Shown here one piece after another: positions 54,035-62,350 of a stretch of DNA of 64,000 bases; positions within the stretch are counted from its first letter, which is position 1; each line of letters starts with the position of its first letter. Origin of the DNA: Flavobacteriia bacterium 40-80. GTDB taxonomy: Bacteria; Bacteroidota; Bacteroidia; Flavobacteriales_D; Crocinitomicaceae. The position numbers were made by a program, and so were the translations under genes. The stretch is taken from assembly GCA_001899145.1 (NCBI GenBank), contig MKVF01000021.1:1-64000 (forward strand). The letters run 5' to 3'. The notes beneath the pieces were generated by a model, which saw only the letters and a program-made list of their open reading frames with translations, made no database searches and was not told the origin of the DNA.

Positions 54035-54482
54035 TGGCAGCTGCACAGCAGATGGCGGATTCCATGCTCGGGCTGAACGAATACGCGGGGATATGTAATC
54101 CTGCCGGGGTCACCACAAAAAGAAAAGCCTTGTCCGCCGCGGTGGATGAGAAAGAGAATTCGTGTTCGAAGTCTCGATTGAACTTGCTCCTTTAAGGAGG
54201 ACTGAGGAGGATGGTTAAACCTTAATCATTCGCAAACCCATGATTTACTGTGTTTTCTCATCGAATCAAAGTCGTTCGAATCCTATTGGGTTTCCAGCTA
54301 TAACTTCTATTAGATAATAAGTTTCAAATCCTTTACTAAATTCTCCGAAACATCTTAAACTAGAGTCACCACGAAAAGAGAATATTGGACACGATTCTAA
54401 TCTCCTAATTCCGGGGTGGTGAATCCTGAACTAAAAATCTGTTTATCTTTGTTGTCTACAGCGATCAACGACATTCGTAACG
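54035..54482 (+). other. Gene-free junction with tRNA-3'-end-like fragments
   Basis: No supported gene. Contains TAATCCTGCCGGGGTCACCA (54096-54115), close to a tRNA T-stem/acceptor end; a second T-arm-like GTTCGAATCC at 54274-54283 followed by TATTGGGTTTCC; and TCACCAC (54366-54372) opposed by GTGGTGA (54415-54421). GC content changes sharply inside the stretch. It reads like stacked recombination scars. Confidence 0.55.
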
Positions 54483-55280
54483 ATGCATGAAATAATCAAA
54501 CTAGATAAGGGGAATTATTCTGGGGAAGTCCAAAACTTGAAGGAATACGCAGGTTTTATAACGAGCAAAACAACTTATGCCAACAATTATAATTCAGAGT
54601 TCCATTATCACGAAAATCCTCATTTGAGTTTTATCCTGCGTGGTGGAAACTGTGAATATAAAAAATCTCAGAAATCCTTAAAAAGTAGTGGAGATGTATT
54701 GTTCTATCATTCAGGAGAGCTACATAAAACAATTCCGACAAACAAACAGACAAAAAACTTAAACTTAGAAATTGACACTCATTTCCTGAAAGAAAATGAT
54801 ATGTCAGAAACGGGGTTAAAAAATGTAGTTGACAATAGCTTTAACAGCCGGTTATTTATGCTTAAAGTGCATTCTGAACTTCAACTGAATGATGCAATAA
54901 CAGAAAAAGCCATTCAGGTAGTATTGCTGGATTTTCTGAACAATGATAAATTAGTTAATTACCAATTGGTTAAATGGATCGATGAACTCAGGGATATTTT
55001 GAATGATGAATGGAACATCAATCACAGCTTGTCTGAATTATCTGTCCGTTTAGGCGTACATCCTGTTACCATCTCGAAGCATTTCAGTAAATATTTCGGT
55101 TGTTCTTATGGAGATTATGTCAGAAAACTAAGAATAGACAGAAGCCTTACTTTGATAAAAAACACCAACCTTTCTTTAACAGAAATAGCTCTTCTTTGTG
55201 GCTTTGCAGACCAAAGTCATTTCATTAGAGTTTTTAAAACCTTTACAGGATTAAATCCTAAATATTTTCAAAAACTTTAA
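54483..55280 (+). CDS. AraC-family transcriptional regulator
   Basis: 265 residues. An N-terminal cupin-like sensor domain (FHYHENPHLSFILRG, then GELHKTIP) and a C-terminal double helix-turn-helix (about 165-265: LSELSVRLGVHPVTISKHFSKYFG, LTEIALLCGFADQSHFIRVFKTFTGLNP). It activates unknown genes; the neighbouring protease is the first candidate. Codons are more AT-rich than in the genes left of the tRNA, as expected for acquired DNA. Confidence 0.92.
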   Translation: MHEIIKLDKGNYSGEVQNLKEYAGFITSKTTYANNYNSEFHYHENPHLSFILRGGNCEYKKSQKSLKSSGDVLFYHSGELHKTIPTNKQTKNLNLEIDTHFLKENDMSETGLKNVVDNSFNSRLFMLKVHSELQLNDAITEKAIQVVLLDFLNNDKLVNYQLVKWIDELRDILNDEWNINHSLSELSVRLGVHPVTISKHFSKYFGCSYGDYVRKLRIDRSLTLIKNTNLSLTEIALLCGFADQSHFIRVFKTFTGLNPKYFQKL

Positions 55281-55346
55281 TCAGGCTAATTCTGTTCTAT
55301 TTTATCCAGAGGATTATCTCATTCTTTGCTGAAAAATAGAATTAAA

Positions 55347-56237
55347 ATGATACAAACTAAATTCTTTATTGCATTTATCTTGTTTCAAACAAGTTTATTC
55401 GCACAGGATACTATACCGTTCAGCATCGGTAAAAACAATAAAATCTATCTAAAAGTAAGGGTCAATAATTCGGATGAATTAAATTTTATGTACGATACGG
55501 GCGCAGATGTGTGTGCCATAAAAAAATCGATTTTAGATAAAGCAGCTGTTAAAATTGATGGAACAGAGGAAAATGTTGGTGTCGGCGGAGTATCATTGGT
55601 CGAAACATCTTCAAAGAATGAAATAAATATAGGCTCCTTTCATAAAAAAGACCACAAGTTGCTAATCTTGGACTATCAAAATGATCTAGAAGATGGCATA
55701 ATTGGTTGGACTTACTTTGAGAACAAAGTTGTTAATATCAATTACGGAATTAAGAAAATCATCATTCACAATAAGCTTCCTGAAATTCCGAAGGAATATA
55801 TGAAATTGAAATGCAAAAAGATTGATAACCTGTTTTTTGTAAAATTAACCTTGGTTGTGAAAGGTAAAAAAATGAGCGACTGGTACGAACTGGATACAGG
55901 TTCTGACGGTTCACTAATGATCAGTAATCTATTAGGTAGAAAACGCCAATTATTCGGTAAAATGATTCAAATTGGCAATTCAGTGTCAAGAGGTTCGGAT
56001 AACAATGTGATAGAAAATGATTTGGTGTTGTTGGATGAACTAAGAATAAAAAACTATCGGTTTTATAGAATTCCAATTGATTTGGCAACTACCGAAAGTT
56101 CAGTTGAAAACAATGATATTATTGGGAATAACTTTTTAAAGAGATTTCATTTATTTCTGGATTTTGGGAATAATACAATCTATTTGAAAGTAAATAATTT
56201 GGTTCATTCCTATTATTTAGAATCATTGGTAGAATAA
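55347..56237 (+). CDS. Two-lobed retropepsin-like aspartic protease, secreted
   Basis: 296 residues from the ATG at 55347 (the frame extends to a TTG at 55326). Signal peptide (cleaved after LFAQ) followed by two aspartic-protease units in one chain: MYDTGADVCA (about residue 50) and YELDTGSDGSLM (about 190), each the DTG catalytic triad. Bacterial single-domain members dimerise; here both aspartates are on one chain, as in pepsin. A secreted endopeptidase is inferred. It lies 66 bp after the AraC regulator. Confidence 0.85.
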   Translation: MIQTKFFIAFILFQTSLFAQDTIPFSIGKNNKIYLKVRVNNSDELNFMYDTGADVCAIKKSILDKAAVKIDGTEENVGVGGVSLVETSSKNEINIGSFHKKDHKLLILDYQNDLEDGIIGWTYFENKVVNINYGIKKIIIHNKLPEIPKEYMKLKCKKIDNLFFVKLTLVVKGKKMSDWYELDTGSDGSLMISNLLGRKRQLFGKMIQIGNSVSRGSDNNVIENDLVLLDELRIKNYRFYRIPIDLATTESSVENNDIIGNNFLKRFHLFLDFGNNTIYLKVNNLVHSYYLESLVE

Positions 56238-56695
56238 AACACGATCGACTAGTTTCAAGGTATTGCTAAAGGTGTTACTGAACAACCAAATTAAAGCTTT
56301 GTATTGAAAATATCTAGTTACGCCGGAATCATTAGATAATTTGAATTTCTTTGAAACACTGTGCTATACAATGGTTTATCATTGTAATAAACTTTCCAAA
56401 TCCTCCAACAAAAAGTTTGACGTTTTCCGCCCCAGGTCACGAAAACAAAAAAAGATAAATGCCCACCGATCGGTAAGCATTTATCTTTTTATTCAGTTTC
56501 AATTATCCTAAATTGATTAAAAAAGTTAGTTGCCCTAATTACAATGGAGCAATTGGTTTTTCATTCAAATGTTCCTCATTTTTTATTTTCACACTCAGTA
56601 GCAGTCTTTAAAGTGTTAGCAATTCGTTGAATAGTGTTACTTTGTTGCTAGTGTGTTGGGTAATTTTATTCAGGCTAAATACAAGGAATAAACAA
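56238..56695 (+). other. Gene-free stretch with tRNA-3'-like scar
   Basis: Holds a hairpin TACAATG/CATTGTA (56367-56373 and 56380-56386), then CCGCCCCAGGTCACGAAAAC (56427-56446) and a terminator. The segment from 56401 (TCCTCCAAC, AAAAAGTTTGACG, AGGTCACGA) recurs in diverged form at 62108-62149. No gene seen. Confidence 0.55.
56449..56490 (+). terminator. Rho-independent terminator after the tRNA-3'-like scar
   Basis: Perfect 14-bp stem AAAAAGATAAATGC/GCATTTATCTTTTT (56449-56462 and 56477-56490); the loop contains the palindrome ACCGATCGGT. There is no gene immediately upstream on this strand, only the scar. Confidence 0.85.
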
Positions 56696-56863
56696 ATGAA
56701 AGAAGACATTTTCCGATTGAGTTCGATCAGTCAGTTGACAGAGTTGTTTGGTTTTTCAAAACCGACTCATCCACTTATTTACATTGTAGATGTTGCAACA
56801 TGGAAGATTGGGAAAGAGTTCGTAGGAATGAAATATCTTTCAGAATTGTATACCATTGGTTGA
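56696..56863 (+). pseudogene. Truncated AraC-family regulator (N-terminal fragment)
   Basis: 55 codons from ATG 56696: MKEDIFRLSSISQLTEL, GFSKPTHPLIYIVD and FVGMKYLSELYTIG match the sensor-domain start of Bacteroidota AraC regulators (…SISQLHxLLGxxKPxHPLI…). The frame then stops and the HTH domain is missing. A fragment left by deletion or insertion. Confidence 0.65.
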
Positions 56864-57041
56864 CAGAAAAAAGGGAGTTGAATTAGCAAAGCGAAACGGG
56901 GGATTATTAATTGCGATAATTGATTTTGACAAAATAGCGCTTCACTTTTCAAAGGAATTTAACATGAAAGTTCTTCAAACAATCGAAAGTTTTTTTCAAA
57001 TCTTGAAAAAAGAAATGGAAAAAAACTCAATTAATCATTAA
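56856..57041 (+). pseudogene. Short open stretch of unknown origin, probably a gene remnant
   Basis: About 61 codons (LAKRNGGLLIAIIDFDKIAL, IESFFQILKKEMEK) with plausible amino-acid composition but no recognisable family and no obvious start. It is jammed against the AraC fragment. It could be the 3' end of a deleted gene or chance. Confidence 0.25.
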
Positions 57042-57470
57042 ATGTTTATCTCAAATTTGAACTTATCTCAATCAAGAAAAATTAATGGTTTCAGGTTGTA
57101 ATACATATTCCATATCCTTCATCAAAAATTAGAAGTTTGTCCTTTAGGGGGCACAACAAGGTATTGGCGAATTACTGATCCCGTTTTTGGAATATTAATT
57201 TCTTCTTTTTTTCATAGCCCTGATGTTCAATCAGCCGCATTTTTAGAATCACCTGTCTTTATCAAAACTATTTGTACAAAAAGCCTTAGTGATTCATAGG
57301 GATAGATATAACTACAACATAGTAGAATTACCTGATTGAATAAAACGGGTAGATTCCCTCTTCTCTGCATGATTGATACAGGATATATTTGGTTTTAGTA
57401 TTTCAAACAAATGGTGGAATCCGAAAAACCGAATGTAAATAGAGTAGGAATTAAACAAAATAAATTTATT
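57042..57470. other. Gene-free stretch
   Basis: AT-rich, many stops in all frames. I see no gene, RNA or strong hairpin. At 57410-57432 there is an AATGGTGGAATCC segment weakly like the tRNA-derived scars nearby. Confidence 0.45.
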
Positions 57471-57886
57471 ATGACATCAACAGAAAATTACATTTTAGTA
57501 GAATTTGTAAGTGAAAAAGGAAGTAAATTTGCAATCGATATCCTAAATCTGAAGGATATACAAAAGAGAATATTGATCTCGAATTGAAAAAATTAGATAA
57601 AAACCTGATTAAAAGTTCTGGCGGTTTTCAATCTATAAGACTTGTCCCTGATGGAGAGTCAATTATTTCTACTGGAGCGAAAGATATAGGAATTGTAAAT
57701 GCAAATGTAAAAACCAACAATCCGCCAATACCTTATGAGTATACTTTAACTTTTAGGAACAATAAAGGTTGGGGATTTACATTTAAAGATGAGAGTAATG
57801 ATACGTATTATTGCTCGACATTTCGAAATGCCAATCATACAATTTGGTATAATTCAAACAAACCAATAATGATTGGAGTAAAATAA
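57471..57886 (+). pseudogene. Hypothetical gene broken by a one-base frameshift
   Basis: Frame 1 starts at ATG 57471 (MTSTENYILVEFVSEKGSKF...AIDI) and would stop at 57586. From about 57541 the next frame continues without break (PKSEGYTKENIDLELKKL...) to the stop at 57884-57886. Inserting one base at 57540-57542 (GATAT/CCT) joins them into one protein of about 139 residues. The family is unknown; there is no signal peptide. A terminator follows, so it was a real gene. Either recently inactivated or a sequencing error. Confidence 0.6.
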
Positions 57887-57914
57887 TTCTACAATTAAAT
57901 TAGCTCAAAATATT

Positions 57915-57945
57915 CAGCCGGGGTTTTATATTTCGGCTGTTTTTC
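57915..57945 (+). terminator. Rho-independent terminator
   Basis: Stem CAGCCG/CGGCTG (57915-57920 and 57934-57939) plus T5, just after the frameshifted gene. Confidence 0.8.
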
Positions 57946-58127
57946 TTTATGATATTTCTTAAGCTAAAGTCTCAGATGTGATAATTTTCTAAAATACAAA
58001 AACGTGCTTCACATAACTTGATCTTAAGAAAATAACCCGGAAGGACGACCGATCAGACATGAGGTCAAAATTCCCGAATGTTTGTTTTTATAAAGATTTA
58101 CGCTCGCATATACGCTGGTAAGAGTTT

Positions 58128-58394
58128 TCACTCAATTACCACACGTACTGCTGCCCATCCTTTTGCCCCTTTTTCCTTTTCAAATTGTACTTTTTTCCCT
58201 TTTGCAGGTTCTCCTGAAATGTTGTTCTGGTGGACAAAGAAATTTTCATCATCAGCGGTTTTTATGAACCCATATCCTTTGGTATCATCAAAATAATTGA
58301 TAACTCCTCTCAGTATAGGATCAATTTCTTCCTTCTCACGCTTTGGTATTCCGATCTCAATGTGCTTTGCTTTAATATCTTCTCTCGCTTTCAT
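58128..58394 (-). CDS. Cold-shock domain protein
   Basis: 88 residues from the ATG at 58394. A charged N-terminal helix (KAREDIKAKHIEIG, KREKEEID) precedes a cold-shock domain with the RNA-binding motifs KGYGFIK and FFVHQNN, ending KGWAAVRVV. It is likely a single-stranded nucleic-acid binder. The frame is open upstream to a TTG at 58484 with a coding-like charged sequence (ILEKERERASM), so the true start may be earlier; longer N-terminal extensions are common in Bacteroidota CSPs. Confidence 0.75.
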   Translation of the reverse strand: MKAREDIKAKHIEIGIPKREKEEIDPILRGVINYFDDTKGYGFIKTADDENFFVHQNNISGEPAKGKKVQFEKEKGAKGWAAVRVVIE

Positions 58395-58791
58395 ACTCGC
58401 TCTTTCCCGTTCTTTTTCAAGGATGAGTGTGAGTTTTAAGAGTCGTAAAGAATTACAGTATAAAGCTCCAGATTTTCTATACAAAAATTAAAACGTTGAA
58501 CTTTTGGCGTTTTTGGTTAGAATCCTTTTGGGTCTTTTCTTTCTTCTTCTAAAAAATTCTCTGATTTTATAGTACAAATCGAATGTATAGAATCTTAAAA
58601 AAGATTTCCAGTTCACATAATCTCCCCTATGTCCGGAATTCGTTCCAAATCCGGGCATTTTATTAACCTTGAAGACCCAAACTGGTTATTGACAACATCA
58701 ACAAGTTACTAAAATAAGTGATGTATAACATTCTCAAATGCTTTATAACATTAATAAATCAGTCAAAAAACAGTTTTTCCAATCATTCCTT
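58395..58791. other. Gene-free stretch with tRNA-derived fragment
   Basis: Contains GGTTAGAATCCTTTTGGGTC (58515-58534). It reproduces the unusual TTAGAAT T loop of the tRNA-Arg at 53.9 kb followed by an acceptor-like GGGTC. Otherwise AT-rich with no gene recognised. Confidence 0.55.
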
Positions 58792-59469
58792 TCAATTCTG
58801 CTCATCCGGCAAATAATCTTCAAGTAACCGGAGCTCTTTATTGGTGTAATTGTCATAATGGAATGCATCCAGCTTTTTCAATATTCCTGCCAGATGAATT
58901 TTCTCGCCCGATGTTAATTCTCCTGTAGCAATCTTACCAAGAGTATTCATTTTTTCAAATACACTGAATAATTCAAATTTTCCTGCATCGGTAAGAAAGA
59001 TAAGTTGACTTCTCTGATCTTCGGGATTATCCACCTGCCCCAGCATATTTGCCTTAATCAACCGGTTAATGATTTCAATACCGCTGCTTTTCTCAAATAT
59101 ATTCCGTTTAATAATATCCGTTTTAGAAATCCGCTGCTGTTGCATTACAGTAATTAAAAAGCTAAACTCTTCCAATGTCTTAATTTTACTGTCAGACAGT
59201 GCTGTTTTTGAATAAAATTTGATGTAACGATTTAAAAACAATAAATGCTGGGTAATGACACGCTCAATATTGTTTTCGATATGAAGACTACGTTCCCGCT
59301 CCGGAATCTGATAATCACCCACCAGTGAGTTTTTATAGTCATCAGGCGTTAGTTCAGACTGAAATGACTGAATGTATGCTTCCAAAGAAAGATTTGTTTT
59401 ATCCGGAATACTATTTTCATATCGTTCCAGCTTATCAATCAGCACTTTCAATAATTCAAGGCTATTCAT
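58792..59469 (-). CDS. MarR-family transcriptional regulator
   Basis: 225 residues, longer than typical (about 150) because of an N-terminal extension of about 65. The winged helix lies at about 95-175: FSFLITVMQQQRISKTDIIKRN, then the wing GQVDNPEDQRSQLIFLTDAG, which carries the MarR signature D.R...L.LT..G. It is divergent from a TonB receptor across 69 bp that contains repeated TTTTTGTnCCAA elements, so it probably represses both genes. The ligand is unknown. Confidence 0.88.
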   Translation of the reverse strand: MNSLELLKVLIDKLERYENSIPDKTNLSLEAYIQSFQSELTPDDYKNSLVGDYQIPERERSLHIENNIERVITQHLLFLNRYIKFYSKTALSDSKIKTLEEFSFLITVMQQQRISKTDIIKRNIFEKSSGIEIINRLIKANMLGQVDNPEDQRSQLIFLTDAGKFELFSVFEKMNTLGKIATGELTSGEKIHLAGILKKLDAFHYDNYTNKELRLLEDYLPDEQN

Positions 59470-59486
59470 ATATTACTTTTTGTATG

Positions 59487-59580
59487 TTTTTGTTCCAAAA
59501 TAAAATAAAAGTATATATTTGTACAAAAATGCCATATTATGAAAATATTTGCTTTGTTTTTATATGTTTTTGTACCAATT
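59487..59580. promoter_or_regulatory. MarR operator candidates and -7 box of the TonB receptor gene
   Basis: Three related elements: TTTTTGTTCCAAAA (59487-59500), the perfect palindrome TTTGTACAAA (59518-59527) and TTTTTGTACCAATT (59567-59580, inside the receptor's first codons). The first and third lie in nearly identical 16-nt segments exactly 80 bp apart (TATGTTTTTGTnCCAA). The palindrome overlaps the end of the -7 box TATATTTG (59514-59521). Confidence 0.6.
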
Positions 59581-61959
59581 ATATCTTTTTCACAAATAAT
59601 GGGAAATATAAATGGTATTGTCAAAGATAAAAATACACAGGAATTATTGATGGGTGCAAAGATTATTTTGAGGGGAAATGATACCCTTTATGGATTGTCT
59701 GACGAGGATGGAAAATTCAATATGGAAATTCCTGTTGGCAGATACAATCTTGAAGCTACATTTTTTGGGTATGAGCCTCTTGCCTTTTATAACCTGAACA
59801 TTACATCAGGAAATGCGCTTGTAGTACAAATTGAAATGAATCCGGACACACAACAATTGGACGAAGTAGTGGTAAGTCTTGCAAAATCTGCAAAAGCAAC
59901 GGATATGACAACACCTTTGGCAACACAAAAACTAACTGCAGAAGAAATAAAGGTAAATCCAGGAGGTAATTTTGATGTTTCGAAGGTTATTCAGGTACTG
60001 CCTGGTGTAGCAGGCGGAACAACTGCCAACAGAAATGATATCATTGTGCGTGGTGGAGGCCCCAGTGAAAATGTGTATTACCTTGACGGAATAGAGATTC
60101 CGGTGTTGAACCACTTTCAGACACAAGGGGCAAGCGGTGGTGCAACAGGTATTCTCAACGTATCATTTATCAATGATGTACAATTAACATCCTCCGCTTT
60201 TGACAGTAGATATGACAACGCACTGGCATCAACAATCGTTATTCAGCAACGAAAAGGAAATCCGAATAAATTCGGAGGAAATATCAGGCTTTCGGGAAGT
60301 GAATTTGCGACAACGCTCGAAGGGCCATTGGGAAAGAAAACAACTTTTATGGCTTCTGCCAGAAGATCTTACCTGCAATTTTTGTTTCAGTTACTGGACT
60401 TACCTATACGTCCGGATTATTGGGATTTTCAATATAAGATAAATCATAAGATCAATAATAAAACGGAATTGAATTTTATAGGAATCGGTGCCATTGATAA
60501 ATTCCGAGTAGTAGCGCCAAAATCCTCTGATGCTGAAAATGAATATATTTTGCGCTCCAATCCACTACTCAATCAGTGGAACTATACAATAGGTGCATCA
60601 TTGAAACGATTGGTTAAAAACGGATTTTTCACAGTTGCATTGAGTCGAAATATGTTTTTCAACGGAGCTGACAGATATGAAAACAATGCCAGTGCCAGTG
60701 GCAATAAATTGTTCAGTCTGGGTAGTCATGAAACAGAAAATAAACTTCGGTTTGACATGAATAAATATAAAAACGGATGGAAATTTTCCTATGGTGCCAG
60801 TACCCAATATGTAAAATATGATGCTTCTTTGTTCAATACCATTTCGAAAGAAGTAACCGATTCAGCAAATAATGTAATCAGTCCCTCTATTACTTTTTCA
60901 AGTGAAACAGCCATCGAATTTTTCAAGATGGGAGTTTACGGACATGTAAGTAAATACTTTTTCAAAGAAAAACTATTGCTTTCGGGCGGTTTGAGAACTG
61001 ATTTGAATACGTTCACTACTAACGGACTAAATCCGTTGAAAACACTTTCCCCGAGACTATCATTTTCATACGCATTCAATCAAAAATGGAACATTTCCGC
61101 TTCAGCAGGAAGTTATTATAAATTGGCTCCTTACACAGCTCTTGGATATAGAAATATGGGAGAACTGGTAAATAAAGATCTTGATTATATCCATGCTATT
61201 CATTATACAATCGGGACACAATTTGTTCCACGCAGTGATTTCCGATTTACATTTGAGGCATTTTACAAAGACTACAGAGATTATCCCGTTTCTCTGACAA
61301 ACGGAATTTCCATGGCTAATATCGGAACAGATTTTTCAGCTGTAGGGAACGATTCATATACTTCCGTCGGAAAAGGACGTGTTTATGGAATAGAAGCGTA
61401 CGTTCAGCAAAAATTAATTAAAAACCTGTTTTACGTAGTAAGTGCGACACTTTATAAATCGGAATTTTCAGGAGCAGATGGTGTTTTTAGACCTTCTACC
61501 TGGGACTATGGATTCATTGTTTCTACCACATTGGGATATAAATTCAAGAAAAACTGGGAAATAGGAGCAAAATACAGAATCGCAGGAGGACAGCCATACA
61601 CCCCCTTTGATATTGCACAGTCAACCGCAAGTTATCTAACCACCGGAACAGGAGTGTATGATTATTCACAATTGAACAGCAAACGTTTGCCTTTCTTTCA
61701 TCAATTGGATTTACGGGTAGACAAAAAATTCAATTTTAAGAAAACAAGCTTAACTATATTCATTGATTTTCAAAATGTTTTCTTATATAAAACACCCTAT
61801 TTATCGCGATTTACTTTCCAAAGAAACGAAGATAATACAGGGTTTGCAACAACAGACGGCAATCCTGTTGCAACCGATGGAAGCAATGCCATTCCGTATA
61901 TTTTAAATCAGCGTTCGGCAACAATTGTACCTTCGATTGGATTTATTTTTGAGTTTTAA
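59539..61959 (+). CDS. TonB-dependent outer-membrane receptor
   Basis: 806 residues. Signal peptide (cleaved after ISFSQ), carboxypeptidase-regulatory-like domain (INGIVKDKNTQELLMGAKI, about 24-108), plug (VIQVLPGVAGG, IIVRGGGPSENVYYLDGIEIP) and barrel ending IVPSIGFIFEF. It is controlled, by inference, from the divergent MarR gene. It is not a close paralogue of the receptors at 2.5 and 30.7 kb. The substrate is unknown; MarR control suggests an aromatic or other small molecule. Confidence 0.92.
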   Translation: MKIFALFLYVFVPIISFSQIMGNINGIVKDKNTQELLMGAKIILRGNDTLYGLSDEDGKFNMEIPVGRYNLEATFFGYEPLAFYNLNITSGNALVVQIEMNPDTQQLDEVVVSLAKSAKATDMTTPLATQKLTAEEIKVNPGGNFDVSKVIQVLPGVAGGTTANRNDIIVRGGGPSENVYYLDGIEIPVLNHFQTQGASGGATGILNVSFINDVQLTSSAFDSRYDNALASTIVIQQRKGNPNKFGGNIRLSGSEFATTLEGPLGKKTTFMASARRSYLQFLFQLLDLPIRPDYWDFQYKINHKINNKTELNFIGIGAIDKFRVVAPKSSDAENEYILRSNPLLNQWNYTIGASLKRLVKNGFFTVALSRNMFFNGADRYENNASASGNKLFSLGSHETENKLRFDMNKYKNGWKFSYGASTQYVKYDASLFNTISKEVTDSANNVISPSITFSSETAIEFFKMGVYGHVSKYFFKEKLLLSGGLRTDLNTFTTNGLNPLKTLSPRLSFSYAFNQKWNISASAGSYYKLAPYTALGYRNMGELVNKDLDYIHAIHYTIGTQFVPRSDFRFTFEAFYKDYRDYPVSLTNGISMANIGTDFSAVGNDSYTSVGKGRVYGIEAYVQQKLIKNLFYVVSATLYKSEFSGADGVFRPSTWDYGFIVSTTLGYKFKKNWEIGAKYRIAGGQPYTPFDIAQSTASYLTTGTGVYDYSQLNSKRLPFFHQLDLRVDKKFNFKKTSLTIFIDFQNVFLYKTPYLSRFTFQRNEDNTGFATTDGNPVATDGSNAIPYILNQRSATIVPSIGFIFEF

Positions 61960-62350
61960 TTGATGATATTTTCATGGAATCTTACACTTTATCAACCCAG
62001 AAATTAGAGAGAATAACACATTGATGTTATTGGTTCGAAATCGCTTATTTCTTTAGTTCATAAATAATTCGAGTGTTCTTTTCATATATCGCCGTATGGT
62101 TTCAAATCTTCCATAAAAAGTTCGAAGTTTCCTCGCTTGAGGTCACAAGAGTAAAGCCAATCCGATTAGGGTTGGCTTTTTGTTTCATAATGTCAACAAA
62201 AGACTTCACGAACGAGCAAGAGATCTTATTTTTTCTCTGGTAGGTAAACGTAATTGATTACAAATCTGGCTGTTCATAAAATAAAAGAATTAATTATATT
62301 CGTCAATAAATAAGTTAGTACCAATTGTAAGATGACACATCCCGAAAAAA
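61960..62350 (+). other. Gene-free stretch with tRNA-3'-like scar
   Basis: Contains AATAACA/TGTTATT (62013-62019 and 62026-62032) followed by GGTTCGAAATC; then TCTTCCATAAAAAGTTCGAA (62108-62127) and GAGGTCACAAGA (62139-62150), a diverged copy of the element at 56401-56444; then a terminator. No gene seen. Confidence 0.55.
62153..62182 (+). terminator. Rho-independent terminator after the tRNA-3'-like scar
   Basis: 11-bp stem AAAGCCAATCC/GGGTTGGCTTT (62153-62163 with 62169-62179, one wobble) and T run. There is no gene upstream on this strand within 190 bp. Confidence 0.82.

Noticed and set aside
54050-54193. 47-codon open frame (MADSMLGLNEYAGICNPAG...) downstream of the tRNA
   Set aside because: It runs through the tRNA-3'-like fragment and lacks a promoter or homologous features; more likely open by chance because of locally higher GC.
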